Shown one piece after another: positions 35,304-46,690 of a DNA stretch of 64,000 nt (position 1 is its first letter; each line of letters starts with the position of its first letter). The stretch is from Gambelia wislizenii. Lineage: Eukaryota; Chordata; Lepidosauria; Squamata; Crotaphytidae. Under the pieces are notes generated by a model. It had not been told where the DNA came from. It searched no databases and saw nothing but the letters and a program-made list of their open reading frames with translations. The position numbers were made by a program, and so were the translations under genes. The stretch is from contig JAUMIR010000003.1 of NCBI GenBank assembly GCA_030847615.1, positions 76,766,001-76,830,000 of the forward strand, given 5' to 3'.

Positions 35304-35806
35304 GGGCTTATCTACACAGGCCAGAATACACCAGTTCCCTGCCTGTGGGTCAAGCCCATTCCTCCTCCATTACCGGCATAAAATGGGCGGTAGTCCAGAC
35401 CGCCATGCCAGTTCATCACTCTCACTGCCACCTGCATCCCCTCTTTGAAGCTAGGAAGCTGGCCTACAGCACATGAACAAGGTCCCCTGCATGTAACTAA
35501 CCTGGTCACATGCTGCGGGGGCCTGCTTCCTGGCTACAGAAGAGCAATGGCAGATGGCAGCTGCAGTGACAGACTGGCATGGCGGTCTGGGCTCCTGGGG
35601 TCACGTGAGGCCCAATGCATTTTATTTTGGCTGAAGCATTTTTTCACAGGGATTTTTAAAAATGGTTTAATGGGCTTTACTCTGTCTTTGCCCCAAGCGT
35701 TGTGAGGACTGCCCAGGGGCAAAATGGGCAAAATGTCCTGTGTTGTCTGGACTGCAGGGCTCAAAGATGGGGCAAATACAGTGTACATAGCCTGTCTAGA
35801 CAAACC
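35304..35806. mobile_element. Non-autonomous DNA transposon, TIR GGGCTTATCTACACAGGCC
   Basis: The left end GGGCTTATCTACACAGGCC is mirrored by the right end, which in reverse complement reads GGTTTGTCTAGACAGGCTA. ACCGCCATGCCAG (35399-35411) pairs with CTGGCATGGCGGT (35575-35587). No transposase. Target duplication not clear. Confidence 0.6.
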
Positions 35807-36090
35807 AAGTTGCACTCCCAAGCCTACTTATTATGGGAGTAATTCGTATTCAGCTTAGTGCAACAGTTCTCAGTAAACATGTTCGGTAACAAGTTGCAAG
35901 TGCATTTAATATTATAAGCCTGATGAGTACATAAGCCTTTGCAGTTGCCAGTTCAGCATGGAGGGATGACCTTTAAAATGTAATCAAATACATATAACCC
36001 TCACAATGTGGGATGGTGGGACAGGATACTCAAAATATCAATTTATGCTTCAAATAAATCCCTTTCTTGCTGTAATAAAAAGTTCCAGCA
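35807..36090. other. Intergenic DNA, no recognised element
   Basis: Nothing recognised. Confidence 0.45.
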
Positions 36091-36094
36091 GGTC

Positions 36095-36400
36095 ACACTC
36101 TTGGTGTAATTTTAATCTTCTTGCAGTTTAGAACCCAAATTTTGCTGCCTGTGCTACTGCCATGAATGTTAAAATGCAAACTAAATGTACCAGAAATGCA
36201 TTTTTAAAACTTGAAATGGTCTATTCTTCTACTAACATGAAGCAATAGAAGGAAGCCTGGATTTAAAATGTCTTTCACTGTTAATGGAAGGCATCATTAG
36301 TTAATTCAAAATATTACATCCAAGTTTATAGCATCTAAGTAATTTCCCAGTCACAAAGCTGCCATTGCGTAGGAATCAAATCAAGAAAAAATGCCTCCTC
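36095..36400. promoter_or_regulatory. Candidate conserved noncoding element C
   Basis: Single-copy texture with GGTGTAATTTTAATC, ATCATTAGTTAATTC and CTGCCATTGCG; rich in homeobox TAAT cores. No repeat hallmarks. Confidence 0.3.
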
Positions 36401-36559
36401 AATTCATTGGCGGTATACAAGATGTGTCATCAGAAAACAATGAGTAAAAGATGTGCCAAACTGCAGAACTAGGAGGCAGATAATAATTTACCAGGTCAGA
36501 AATGTGCTGTGATGAACAATATGGGATGGGGTGGGGGCAGAGAATGAAACCTCAGTAAC

Positions 36560-36655
36560 GAAGCCAGGGTGATCCCATGATTTGCTTTTCAGTTCAAATC
36601 TCAGTTAGTTATAAACGTATTGGGTGACCCATATTAATCTCACTCACAATTACAT
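36560..36655 (+). repeat. Degenerate tRNA-derived SINE trace
   Basis: CAGTTCAAATCTCAGTTAG resembles a B-box with flank, and GGGTGACCC follows. A short, old fragment. Confidence 0.35.
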
Positions 36656-36864
36656 AACTGCTACAAAAATGACAGTAATATATTAGTATAGGTACTTATA
36701 GGTATAGAAGCTCTCCCCTCCATTACATTAAGCCACCCTACTTGCAGTGAATAAGATGGGCTAGTGGTATGTTCTCCATAGTTGTATAGGCTCTTAAAAG
36801 TTGACACTAATGTAATGATGACTAGAAGAATAACTTTAAAGCATTTTGTTCCTCTTAAAATATT

Positions 36865-37092
36865 TGTGTGTGTGTGCACGTGCCTTCAAATAGCCTGTCA
36901 ATTTATGGCAACCCGGTGAATTTCATAGGGTTTGCTTAGGCAAGGAATACTCAAGAGGTGATTTTGCCAGTTCCTTCTTCTGAAATATAGCCTACAGCAC
37001 CTGGTATTCATTGGTGGTCTCCCATTCAAGTACTAATTAAGGCTGACCCTGCTTAGCTTTCAGGATTAGACAGGATCTAGTGCCTTTAGGGT
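36865..37092 (-). repeat. 5S rRNA-derived SINE, copy 4
   Basis: On plus: (GT)n, GTGCCTTCAAATAGCCTGTC, the body, then CAAGTACTAATTAAGGCTGA, CCCTGCTTAGCTTTCAGGAT and TAGACAGGATC, the reverse of the 5S head. It lacks the extra flank shared by copies 2 and 3. Confidence 0.85.
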
Positions 37093-37389
37093 ATTTAGGC
37101 AGCTTAAAATGTTTACAACACTTAGAGGAAGGCTCTGAATTCATTGGAACTGAGACTCAGCTGCCTTTAGGAGACATCTGAGGTGTATTTCTCCCTTTGA
37201 TACACATTTTCCTATTGAGAGCCTGCCCTGGCTTTAATAATTCAGGCAACTGGCTACTACAACAGGCCCAAACCCACTGGACATGCAGACTGTCTTGCTC
37301 AGCTCCTCTTAGGCTTGCATAAAGCAAGCAAGCCTCCTATGGAGGAGATGGGGCGGCGGGTGAGGGTTTTTAGAGGAACTTAGCAGGAC

Positions 37390-37560
37390 CCTCTACCACC
37401 CCCTCTCAGCTCACTCATGCTATTTCAATTAAGCACTGCAGAATTTAATCTCCTGCTCTTAATAAACTTTATTGTTGTCTTGCCAACTCGCCTCCGGACA
37501 CCAAAATGCTATCACTCCTAACGCAACGGGAAGGGCTATTTTACTGCTGCAAACTTTCTG
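37390..37560. promoter_or_regulatory. Candidate conserved noncoding element D
   Basis: CATGCTATTTCAATTAAGCA, GAATTTAATCTCCTGC and AATAAACTTTATTGTTG pack homeobox, forkhead-like (AATAAAC) and SOX-like (ATTGTTG) cores into 100 bp of non-repetitive DNA. Texture is typical of developmental enhancers. Confidence 0.4.
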
Positions 37561-38740
37561 ACTGAAGAGTCAGGGAAGAGAAACTCCCATCCCACAGCAG
37601 GCTGCAAGCCATTTGGATCCCGGGAAATTAACGGCAAAGAAATGTGCAGGAGGCTGCAGGAGTGAGCCAGAGGGCAAAAGGGGTATTGCAAAGGCAGAGA
37701 CATCCACAGCCACATACACAAACCATGATGCAAACACACAGCCATAGAATGACACATGCTCCAAAATGCACACAAAACATTATCTTCTACAATCATATCA
37801 TGTCGCACTAAGCAACGACAGAAGTGAACTTACTAATAAGATATTTTAGTGGAATGAAAAATTACTATAGTCTCCACCATGGATCTCTCTCATTGCAGTG
37901 CTGAAATACAACCATGAACCCATGCACCACCCTGTTAGTATCTGTTCCTCAGTACAGTACATCCCATTCTTTCCCTGTTGGAACAGTTGTGTTATTTACT
38001 TATTTTAAAATGCTATAAACTGCACCTTCATCTCACAGAGGATTTCAGGATGAGACCTGTGATATGCCATCTCTGCTGTCTCTCTCCTTTCCTGTGGGGT
38101 AAGGAACACTTTCCCTTTACTGATTATGGATGAACAGTTCACTTCTGTTCATCTTTCATTCCTAGTCCCAACCATCATTCATTCCCAGCCGGTGGTTCCA
38201 GCAAGGCAGGACTTTGCAGCAGGCACCCAGGGTCCCATTCAACAGAATGAGCAAGAATGCTGCCAAAAGCAGCAGGTTTGGCTTATCACATCTTGAAATA
38301 AGAGACTCCACACCAGGTAAGATCATTAAGTCCAGAATTTAAAATTACCAAACTTTAGAAGATGACAACAGACACCTACATCTCCCTTGGTCACTTGCTC
38401 AACACATCTCATATGGTGGCTTGTCTAATTGCATGGGGAGAACATCATTAACTGGCTCTAGCCACACAGTAAACTAAACTCTGGGTATTTACCATGCCCC
38501 ACAAACAACAGAAACCTAGCAAAGAGGACTATGCCAGTCTTGAAATTAGCCAAACTCTGCATCTTCCTCCATAACTGGAGTGTAGCTTAAATGTAGTGAC
38601 CAAATTGCCTCCATATTTCTGGCCTTTGTACTTTTTTGTCTGTATTTGGTACTGTCTGGTCTTTGGAACATTTCGTGCACATGTGTAAACACGCCACATT
38701 CCTAGACCACAGGATCATTGGTGACTTGTCTCCATCATAG
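37561..38740. other. Intergenic DNA, no recognised element
   Basis: Nothing recognised. The minus frames at 37536-37808 and 38587-38871 have no domain. Confidence 0.45.
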
Positions 38741-38784
38741 AAAGAAACATCACAGAACACCATAGAAAGAAACATGGAAAGAAA

Positions 38785-39301
38785 GATGAATGTTGCTGTC
38801 CTTGAGCAAGCAGGGATCACCAGCATTGAGGCCATGATATTGAAAACACAGCTGTGCTGGGCAGGGCACATTTATAGGATGGAGGACCATCGCCTCCCAA
38901 AAATACTACTCTACGGTGAACTCGCCATGGGTCAGCGTAAGAGGGGTGCTCCAAAAAAATGATACAAGGGCTCCTTGAAACAACATCTCAGGCTCGGCCA
39001 AATAGATCACCAACAATGGTCTGCCCTGGCCTCACATCGGGAGGCATGGAGACACACTATCCACAATGCTGCAGCCTTATTTGAGAACTCATGCCGAACA
39101 AGTCTTGAAGAGAAACGACAATGCAGAAAGAATCACAACCCGGAAACATCACCCAAGGAGACCTTCTGCTGTGCTTTCTGCAACTGGACTTGTTTATCTC
39201 AGATTGGCCTTTTCAGTCATCAGCGCACTTGCAGAAAGTGCGGGATGAGTCCTTCCTGAATCTTCCTTGGTGAAGAAAAGCCAGAGAGTGTGTGTGTGTG
39301 A
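38785..39301 (+). mobile_element. 5'-truncated GA-tail LINE, copy 5
   Basis: Starts at GATGAATGTTGCTGTCC and encodes the same C-terminal segment in two frames (38774-38962 and 38975-39259, frameshift near the AAAAAA at 38952). It ends CRKCGMSPS, a stop, hairpin CTTC-CTTGGT-GAAG and an AGAGAG/GTGT tail. AGAAAGAAACAT occurs before (38765-38776) and after (39303-39314), a likely target duplication. Confidence 0.87.
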
Positions 39302-39314
39302 GAGAAAGAAACAT

Positions 39315-39700
39315 CCACTCCACATGACCATTCTTTTACTTTACTTGGGCTCTTTTATCTTTCCTGCCCTGTTTTCTCCACACTTGTGGCAAAGAGGTTT
39401 TCTAAATCACCCCACACAACCCCAAACCACTCCCCCTCACATACCACAGTGTTTGGAACTTTACAGATGTCAGCCAGATAGTGAAGTGCAAAATCATTAT
39501 AAATGATTCACATGACCTGTTTGCTATAAGAATGGTAGAGTTATGATGTGCGGGGGTGTGTGTGCAACTGGCTGCATTAGTAGTGGTTGTACAAAGGACT
39601 CCGCCATGAGACTTCCTTGCCTAAGAAAACCCTATGAAATTCACAACTTGAAGTCACACACAGAGACACATCACAAAGATACTCATTGCCAAGAGTCCCC
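39315..39700. other. Intergenic DNA, fragment of 5S-SINE body
   Basis: CTTGCCTAAGAAAACCCTATGAAATTCAC at 39617-39645 is a piece of the 5S-SINE body. The remainder is unassigned. Confidence 0.5.
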
Positions 39701-40460
39701 GGGTACACGGGGACTTGCCTGCCCCTCTGAACACCTTTCCTCATCCCCTGTGCTGAACTTTCCCATCCGCTCACCTCCCAGCCTCCCCTCCAGAAGCCAG
39801 GGATGCCTCCCCCCCCCGCCCGCCCGTCCGTCTCCTCCTCCTCCTCGACAACAGGCCCCTCGCTCGGCAAAGCGGGCCCCGCTTCCTCCGCTCTCCTCTG
39901 CCTGACAGATGCCTCAGAGCCCCGGGCCGCAGTTAAGGTGACAAGATGCAGCCATTCTTTATGAACATTTCATTCCCGCTCGCTACACGACGTAAATTAG
40001 ATTGGTGTGTTACATTCGGGCGAGAAGCAAAGCGATGTCACCGCCGCGCCGGCCCATTGGATGGAGAGGCTAATCCTGCCGTGAATTTCATTACTGCTTT
40101 TTTATACCCTCGGAATTAGCCGGGCGGCGGTGAGCCTGATTGCCTTTCACTAGGGGTTTGTACTGAGGAGCTGAAGGGATGCCACTTCTGACGGGGAGAG
40201 CTGCCGAGTGACCCCAGCTCCTCCTCGCCAGCCCCTTGGATAATGAGTGTGCCTTCGCTTTAGAGGGGAGGGTGTTGTTGTATTTTTTAAATACCTATGC
40301 CCCCCCCCCACTCGCACTCTGAAGGGAGGAGGAAATGGCGGCCCTCCGTGAGCAACGGTCAGAGTCGAGACAGGAATAATTGCTCCCTGTGGGGGTGCAA
40401 TTGGTCGGTGGCTCCTCAGCCACGTACCCTCCTCAGATCTAGAAACTCGTTCTGCTCCTT
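39700..40460. promoter_or_regulatory. CpG-rich candidate regulatory element E (strongest)
   Basis: A GC/CpG-rich island in AT-rich DNA with no gene and no repeat. Its core (39930-40170) mixes CpGs with homeobox-type sites: GACGTAAATTAGATTGG, GGCTAATCCTGCC (OTX/PITX-like TAATCC), GAATTTCATTACTGC, CTCGGAATTAGCC, and a CCATTGG box. A second CCAAT box (CAATTGG) lies at about 40399-40405. The mixture is typical of deeply conserved enhancers or alternative promoters near developmental genes. It lies about 28 kb upstream of BTRC. Confidence 0.5.
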
Positions 40461-41013
40461 GGTTGTTTCTTCATTTACACCTTGGGCCCAGCATGGTAAT
40501 TGTTTTGCTCAAAACGCTGGAATTGGAAGGGGGAAGTTTCAGTCTCCAGAGGCATTCAAGATGGCCACACCAGCTCCCTCCTCCCTGTCCTCACCTCAAG
40601 CTTCTGTCATGGGGCAAACGCCAGGGAACACACTCCCCGTGGCCTTAGCAAAGCAAGCAGGGAGAACAGAAGGAGGTGTAACTTTGAGGAAATAAGGGGG
40701 CTTGCCAGTGTGTGTGTGAGAGAGAAGTAGGGGATAAGCCACCTTGGTTGCTGTAGAGGAAAGGATACCCGTTTCTCTTTCCAATTATCTGCGCCTCTTT
40801 CCATGTCATACTCTTCCCTTCCTTTGCCTTTTTTTTCCCTGTGACTCTCCAGCCACGCCTATTTCCTGACTCTCTTGCCAGGCACTCATCCTTTTCTTGT
40901 GAGGAGGCCATTTCTTATGAAGAAAAATAAAGCATTTATCTTTGGAGATACTACCTTGAGAATAGCTACAAAACGTGGCAACAATACAGTGGGACTAATA
41001 ACAACAAGCAAAT
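40461..41013. other. Intergenic DNA, no recognised element
   Basis: The 132-codon frame at 40297-40695 begins inside the CpG-rich block and has no recognisable domain. A C-rich run lies at 40301-40310. Confidence 0.45.
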
Positions 41014-41270
41014 GAGAGCCAGCATGGTGTACTGTAGTGGTTTGAGTGTTGGACTATGACTCTGGAGACCAGGGTTTAAATCCCCCCTTGGCCATGGAAA
41101 GCCACTAGGTGACCTTGGGCAAGTCACACTTTCTCAGCTTCAGAGGAAGGCAAAGGCAAACTGAATAAAATTTGAATAAAATTTGCCAAGTAAACTCTTA
41201 GGGGTTTGCCTTAGGGTCACTATAAGTCAGAAATGACTTGAAGGCGCACAACAATAACAACAGCAACAAG
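41014..41270 (+). repeat. Sauria-type SINE, near full length
   Basis: GAGAGCCAGCATGGTGTACT, GAGACCAGGGTTTAAATCCC (decayed B-box), TGACCTTGGGCAAGTCACAC, ending GACTTGAAGGCGCACAACAA plus (ACA)n. Confidence 0.9.
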
Positions 41271-41540
41271 CAAAGAGGAGGAATAGCAGCAGATTCTGCT
41301 GGATTCTGCTACTTCTACCAGAATCCAGAAAGCTTGACCACCATCCCTGGCACCCTAAAAACCTCCTCCAGAGGGCTAGGAAACCTTTTTTGAGTGGGGT
41401 TTTGGTGCTACAGTGGGCAGCAGTAGGAGCGGAGTAGACAAAAATCCACATCCCACTGCTGCTGGATATGGGTGTACACCACTGGATACAGAGGTCTATA
41501 CTGGATGTTGGCCAAAGGGTCTAGTGGCACTTTAAACACT

Positions 41541-41802
41541 TGTTATTGTTGTTGTTGTTGTTGTTGTTGGTGTTGTGTGCCTTCAAATCATTTCTGACTT
41601 ATGATGACTCTAAGGTGAACTCTAAGGGGTTTTCATGGCAGAATTTGTTCAGAGGAAGCTTGCCCTTGCCTTCTTCTGAGGACAAGAGAGTATGACTTGC
41701 CCAAGGTCAGCCAGTGGGTTGCTAGGGCTGAACAAGGATTTGAATCCTGGTCTCTCAGTGTCCTAGTTCAACACTCAAACCACTACATCACATAGGCTCC
41801 CT
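41541..41802 (-). repeat. Sauria-type SINE, full length with 12-bp target duplication
   Basis: (GTT)n tail, GTGTGCCTTCAAATCATTTC, GGATTTGAATCCTGG (B-box reverse) and CACTACATCACATAGGCTCC. ACTTTAAACACT flanks both sides (41529-41540 and 41803-41814). Confidence 0.9.
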
Positions 41803-42180
41803 ACTTTAAACACTAACAAGTTTTATATGCCATTAGCTTTTGTGGACTGCTAGGAATTTCTTACAGTGGGGATGCAATAGCTGCATCCCCTTCCCTCTTG
41901 GGCTTCCCAATGGAACTAATAGGTGCTGCATTTAGAGCAGGATGCCTGCTCCTCCATTGATTCCTTTTCAGGGTAAAAACATTTGGCTTCCTGAGATGAA
42001 AGACAAGCTTCTCCTCTCCTGTTCCACCCAGAGAAGCTAATTCGGTTGGCAGTTGAATCTTCAACACCTCAGGCCTAAGATTCCCAACACAGAGAATGCC
42101 AACATGGAGACATTCTGCTGCTAGAAGCCATGGGCTGCTGTGGGATCAGTCATTCAAAGGGAGGCAACTATATCTAGTCC

Positions 42181-43713
42181 CATCCATCCATCCCTTTATT
42201 TATATCTTGCCTTTCTCCCAGGCTGGGACTCAAAGCAGCTTATAAAAAGACAGAATACAATAAAATACATGTAGTTAAAAACATACAAAATCATGATTAA
42301 AACAGTATTAAATAACAAGAGAATTAAAACCAATTAAAAACTTAGTGTAAAACAGATTAAAAACAGTACATCACCATAAAAGTCATTTTTGTTAAAAACA
42401 GTTTCCAAAAGCTTGCTGGAAAAGAAAGGTCTTGTCCCTGAAAAGAAAACAAAGGAGCCATCCTAACTTCCCTAGGAAGGGAGTTCTAAAGTGTGGGAAC
42501 AGCCACAGAGAAAGCCTTCTCCCATATACCCACCAGCCATGCCTGTGAAGGTGATGGGAAGAGAGAAGTGCCTCCCCTGCAGATCCTAGAGCTCAGGCAG
42601 GCTCATATGGAAGAAAATAGCCTGGGCCTGAGCCATATAGGGCTTTATAAGTCAAAACCAGCACTTTGGGTTGTGCCCAGAAACAGATTGGAAACTGGTG
42701 GAACTATTGCAACAAGAGAGTTTTGTGCTTTCTGTAATCAGCATCCATTAGTAATCTGGCTGCAGCTCTTTGGGCAAGTTGAATTTCCAAACACTCTTCA
42801 AAGGCAGCCCCACACAGAGTGCATTACAGTAATCCAATCAGTATGTAACTAAGGCATGTGTCACCTCAGCCAAGTCAGATGGCCCCAGGAACAGGTATAC
42901 CTGGCAAATTAGCTTTAACTGTGGAAATGTACTCTTGGTCACTGCAGAAACCTGAGCATCCAGGATCTGGACTGAATCCAGCAGTACACCCAAACTGTGG
43001 ACCTCCATCTTCAGTGGGCATGTAAACCCATCCAGCACAGGCTGACTCCCTATTCCCTGACCAGCCAGCCTTATGACTGACCAGGAGCACATTTTTCTTG
43101 TCTGGATTAAGCTTCAACTTGTTTGCCCTCATCCAGTCTATTACAGCAGCCTGGCACTGGTTTTGCACAGAAACAGCTTCCTTGAAATAAAGGTGGAAAA
43201 GAGTAATAGAGATGGACGTCATCAGCATGCTGGTGACAGCTGACCCCAACCTCTCCCAGTAGCTTCATGTATATGTTAAATAGCATGGGGGACAAAACAG
43301 AGCCCTGTGGGACCCCACAGGCCAATGGCCAATGAGTCAAACAGGAGTCCCACAGCACCACCTTCTGGGTTCGCCCCTTCAGGAAGGAATGGAGCCACTG
43401 CAAAACAGTGCCTCCAAGTCCCATCCCAGTGAGGCAGTCCAGAAGGATATTACAGTCAATGGTGTTGAATACTGCTGAGAGGTCCAGTAGAACTAACAGT
43501 GACACACTCCCCCTGTCTAGTTCCCAGAGTAGGTTCTTTACCAAGGAGACAAAAGCAGTGTCTGTCCCATAACCAGACCTGAAGCCTGATTGAATCATTC
43601 TCATCCAGAAGCCCCTAGAGCTGGGAGGCCACCAGAATCTTGTACAAAAATGGAGTATTGGAGATCAGCCAATAATTATCCCATAGGCTGGGGTCCAGGG
43701 AGGCCTTTTAATA

Positions 43714-43746
<33 letters not shown>

Positions 43747-45110
43747 TTCTATCCCACCCCTCTGCAACACAATCAGGGCAGCTTACAGTATAAAAACTTC
43801 ATAATTACCTCAATACCCTAACCCACCCACCCCTTAAAATAATATTAAACTAGAAAAAATTAAAAACATACAATAATTGAAAAAAAAAACATACAGCAAC
43901 TAATCACAGCAGCATAGAATAATTCAATGGCAGTTCAAAGGGGGGAAAAAACAGTTGAATCTTCAGGCCGGGATAGTTATTCAGCAAAGGCCTGCCGGAA
44001 AAGATCCGTCTTGACAGCTTTTTTGAAGCTGTCTAGGGTGGTAATAAGACGGATCTCGTCCGGCAGGCCATTCCATAATCTGGGAGCGGTAGCAGAGAAG
44101 GCCCTCTGGGAGGTAACCGACAGCCTTGTTTTCATAGGTTGTAACAGATTCCTCCTAGAGGACCGAAGTGTGCAGTCCTAAATAAAGGCTATACAGCTGC
44201 CTCCTTTAGACATGTTGGAACCATGCCTTGCTGGAAAGAGGCATTACTAGATAGCCATTACCTATGTAACCAGTCCTCTTCTGGCCTCTTTGAAAATTGA
44301 GGAAGGACCAGGATCTAGGATACGTTTGGTGGCTCTCACTTCTCTCACATCCTCAGGCTGCACAAGTTGAAAACTATCCATTGATGTTGGACAAGCAGGG
44401 CCCAAGGTTGCATCCATAGGATCTGTATTAATTGTAGCATCATAGTCAGAACAGATCTGAGTGATTTTATCTGCAAAATCCTAAACAAATTGTTCATAGC
44501 ATGCTATTAAATGGTCTAGAGTCTGCTCTTGTGAGCCAAGGTGTAAAAGGCTCCTAATGGATTGAAACAACTCTGCTGCAGTGGTGGCAGAGAAAAAAGA
44601 TTTTTCTGCTGCTTGCATTGCTGTGGAGTAGGTCCTTAGGTAGGATCTGACCAGATTCAGTCTGAGTTTTCTGCCAGTGTCGCTCTAGTTGCTACTTTGC
44701 TCATTACATTACTGCCAGCTCCCTAGAGAACCAGGGAGCTGATTTGATTCTACTCTGTGAGAGGAGATGCTCAGGAGTAATTGTGTCCACTGCCCTAGTC
44801 ATTTCCTCATTCCAGAGGACAACCAGGGCTTTGATAGAATTGCCTGCAGAGGTAACATGAAACTCCCAAGAGCTATCAGGAATACCTCTAGATCCATAAG
44901 CATCCTGGAGCAGACCATCTTAATTGGTCTCCCACCCCAGCAAAGACCCTGAGTCCCAGTTAGTCTAAATCTGAATAGGTAGTGTCTGTCCATGACAACA
45001 GAACTATAGAAAGTGCCTCCACTCTCAGATCACTATCATCCTATCCAGTGCAGATGACAAGGTCCAGAGTGCACAGCAGCATGAATAGGGCCAGATACCA
45101 CTAGACCCCT
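42181..45110 (-). mobile_element. L2 LINE, ORF2 and 3' UTR, broken
   Basis: Reading on minus from 45110: endonuclease-distal sequence (44186-45110, many stops), then the RT domain at 43107-43604 with AVFNTIDCNILLDCL, GVPQGSVLSPMLFNIYMKLL and the catalytic YADD replaced by HADD, then ANKLKLNPDKKNVLLVS and EVHSLGVLLD. The 3' UTR ends at ATAAATAAAGGGATGGATGG. Frameshifts and the altered catalytic box show it is dead. It is interrupted by the younger L2 piece at 43698-44185. Confidence 0.88.
43698..44185 (-). mobile_element. L2 3' UTR inserted into L2
   Basis: Starts on plus with (AAT)n and TTTCTATCCCACCCCTCTGC, then an A-rich 3' UTR and GACGGATCTCGTCCGGCAGG. It interrupts the reading of the surrounding L2. 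It appears younger because it is less mutated at CpGs (CCGGGATAG, CCGTCTTG). Confidence 0.75.
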
Positions 45111-45629
45111 GAACTCTAGCTACATGACTTCATAACCAATTGCCTTCTCTAGTTTATAATATGAAACTGCTATTAGCAAAAGCTAGAAAAAATCATGCCA
45201 GCACTCAAAAGTATGAACAGTCTGTCTTTTCAGATTATAGTTCATGGCATCTATTTCTTATCCAAATCTTGCCAACCTGTCATCTTTGGAAGCCTTCTGG
45301 AGCCTCTGTTCCATCCTCCTTTTATCCTGCATCCTCTGTTCCATCCTCCTTTTATGCTGCATCCTCCTTTTATCCTTTTCACAACATTCTTCTCATAGAG
45401 CATAATATAATGGTTCTCAAGTAACTTCTATATTAAAAATTTATTCTCTGTCCCTCATATCTTATCTTCCTTGTTCCTCCTGTGGTTTTGGATTAAAGCA
45501 AAAGGTATCTGAATCATGGCCCCATAGATCTCTGCTCTTTTCCCATATCAACGATACCTACAGAGAGTTTGTGTCTTTCATAGCTTCTGATTTCTGCACT
45601 TCTCTTTTGCATTTTGTATCTTTGATATA
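45111..45629. other. Intergenic DNA with a 30-bp minisatellite
   Basis: Apart from the tandem repeat at 45303-45377, nothing recognised. Confidence 0.5.
45303..45377. repeat. 30-bp tandem repeat, 2.5 units
   Basis: The unit CCTCTGTTCCATCCTCCTTT... begins at 45303 and again at 45333 with one difference, then a partial third unit. Confidence 0.85.
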
Positions 45630-45854
45630 CAGGTCAACCCCCGTATCTGCAGGGGATATGTTCCAAGCAGTTTATAATATGGATACCTGAAACCATAGAT
45701 GATAGGAAACTGTATTGTTTTCAATGAGACAAATGCCAGAAGTTGACCATAGCACCACACTGGAGGACCTAGAAATGCCTAGAGTGAACATATTTTTTTG
45801 GACGTGGATAAGTGAAACTGTGGATACTGAATTGTGGATATGGTGGTCAACCTG
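45630..45854. mobile_element. Tigger-type MITE, intact ends
   Basis: CAGGTCAACCCCCGTATCTG at the left and its inverted partner GGTGGTCAACCTG at the right, with TA at 45628-45629 and 45855-45856. It shares GTGGATAAGTGAAAC with the 29554 copy. Confidence 0.87.
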
Positions 45855-45871
45855 TATGCTGTATGCATGCT

Positions 45872-46107
45872 AGAGAACCAGTGTGGTATAGTGGTTTGTG
45901 TGTTGGACTAGGACACTGGGAGACCAGGGTTTGAATCCCCACTTGGCCATGGGAACCCACTGGGTGATATTGGGCAAGTTACACTCTTAGCCTCAGAGGA
46001 AGGCAATGGCAAAATCCCCTCTGAACAAATCTTGCCAAGAAAACTCCATTATAGGTTTGCCTTAGGGTTTCCATAAGTCAGAAATGACTCGAAGGCACAC
46101 AACAACA
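45872..46107 (+). repeat. Sauria-type SINE, full length
   Basis: AGAGAACCAGTGTGGTATAG, CAGGGTTTGAATCCCCACTT, GGGTTTCCATAAGTCAGAAA, ending CTCGAAGGCACACAACAACA. Confidence 0.9.
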
Positions 46108-46690
46108 CATGCACATTATATGCCAAAATATTCCTATTCTTATAAGGTGTGTTCCACCTGCAGTCCGGTCACTGTTTTCTCCTAGTTCTCAGAGTTGCTA
46201 TTAATATATAAGGCATCCACAGACTGGAGGATGATACCTGACCTCACCTCACATGTATAGGATACCTATGACATTTACATGGAATACCCACCATTCAGGG
46301 ATGCATGAAGCAGCTGCAGAACAGAACTTTTCTTGGTACTGGAAACAGAGTAATTGCCAATATGCTCATGGTCCTTCTATTACTTTTATGGCTGAAAAAA
46401 AAAATAGTTTCTTGATCCTAAGAAAACATCTCTTATTTCCAAGGAAGCATTTCTTGAACCTTTATGCTCCAACTACAGAAGCAGAAGAAGGAAAAAATGA
46501 GAGTGTCTATGCTATGAGAAATCAAAGGGAAATTTCAACCTAGAGTGGGGAAGCTCTACGAGCAGCAGGAGAGCACATTACAAGACTAAGGAGATTATCA
46601 GATGGACTCATTGGATCCGTTTCCATCCCGCTACTCTCCCATTCCTGGCGCAGAATAAAGGAAAAAGTTTCATATACTTACCTTTATTCT
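46108..46690. other. Intergenic DNA, no recognised element
   Basis: Short frames only. The stretch near 46570-46690 (AGATTATCAGATGGACTCATTGG) may belong to the repeat that follows. Confidence 0.4.

Noticed and set aside
40297..40695. 132-codon frame in the CpG-rich block as a gene
   Set aside because: No domain, no supported start or splice context; more simply explained by GC-rich regulatory DNA.
45303..45377. CRISPR-like spaced repeat
   Set aside because: Units are directly adjacent with no spacers; an ordinary minisatellite in a vertebrate genome.
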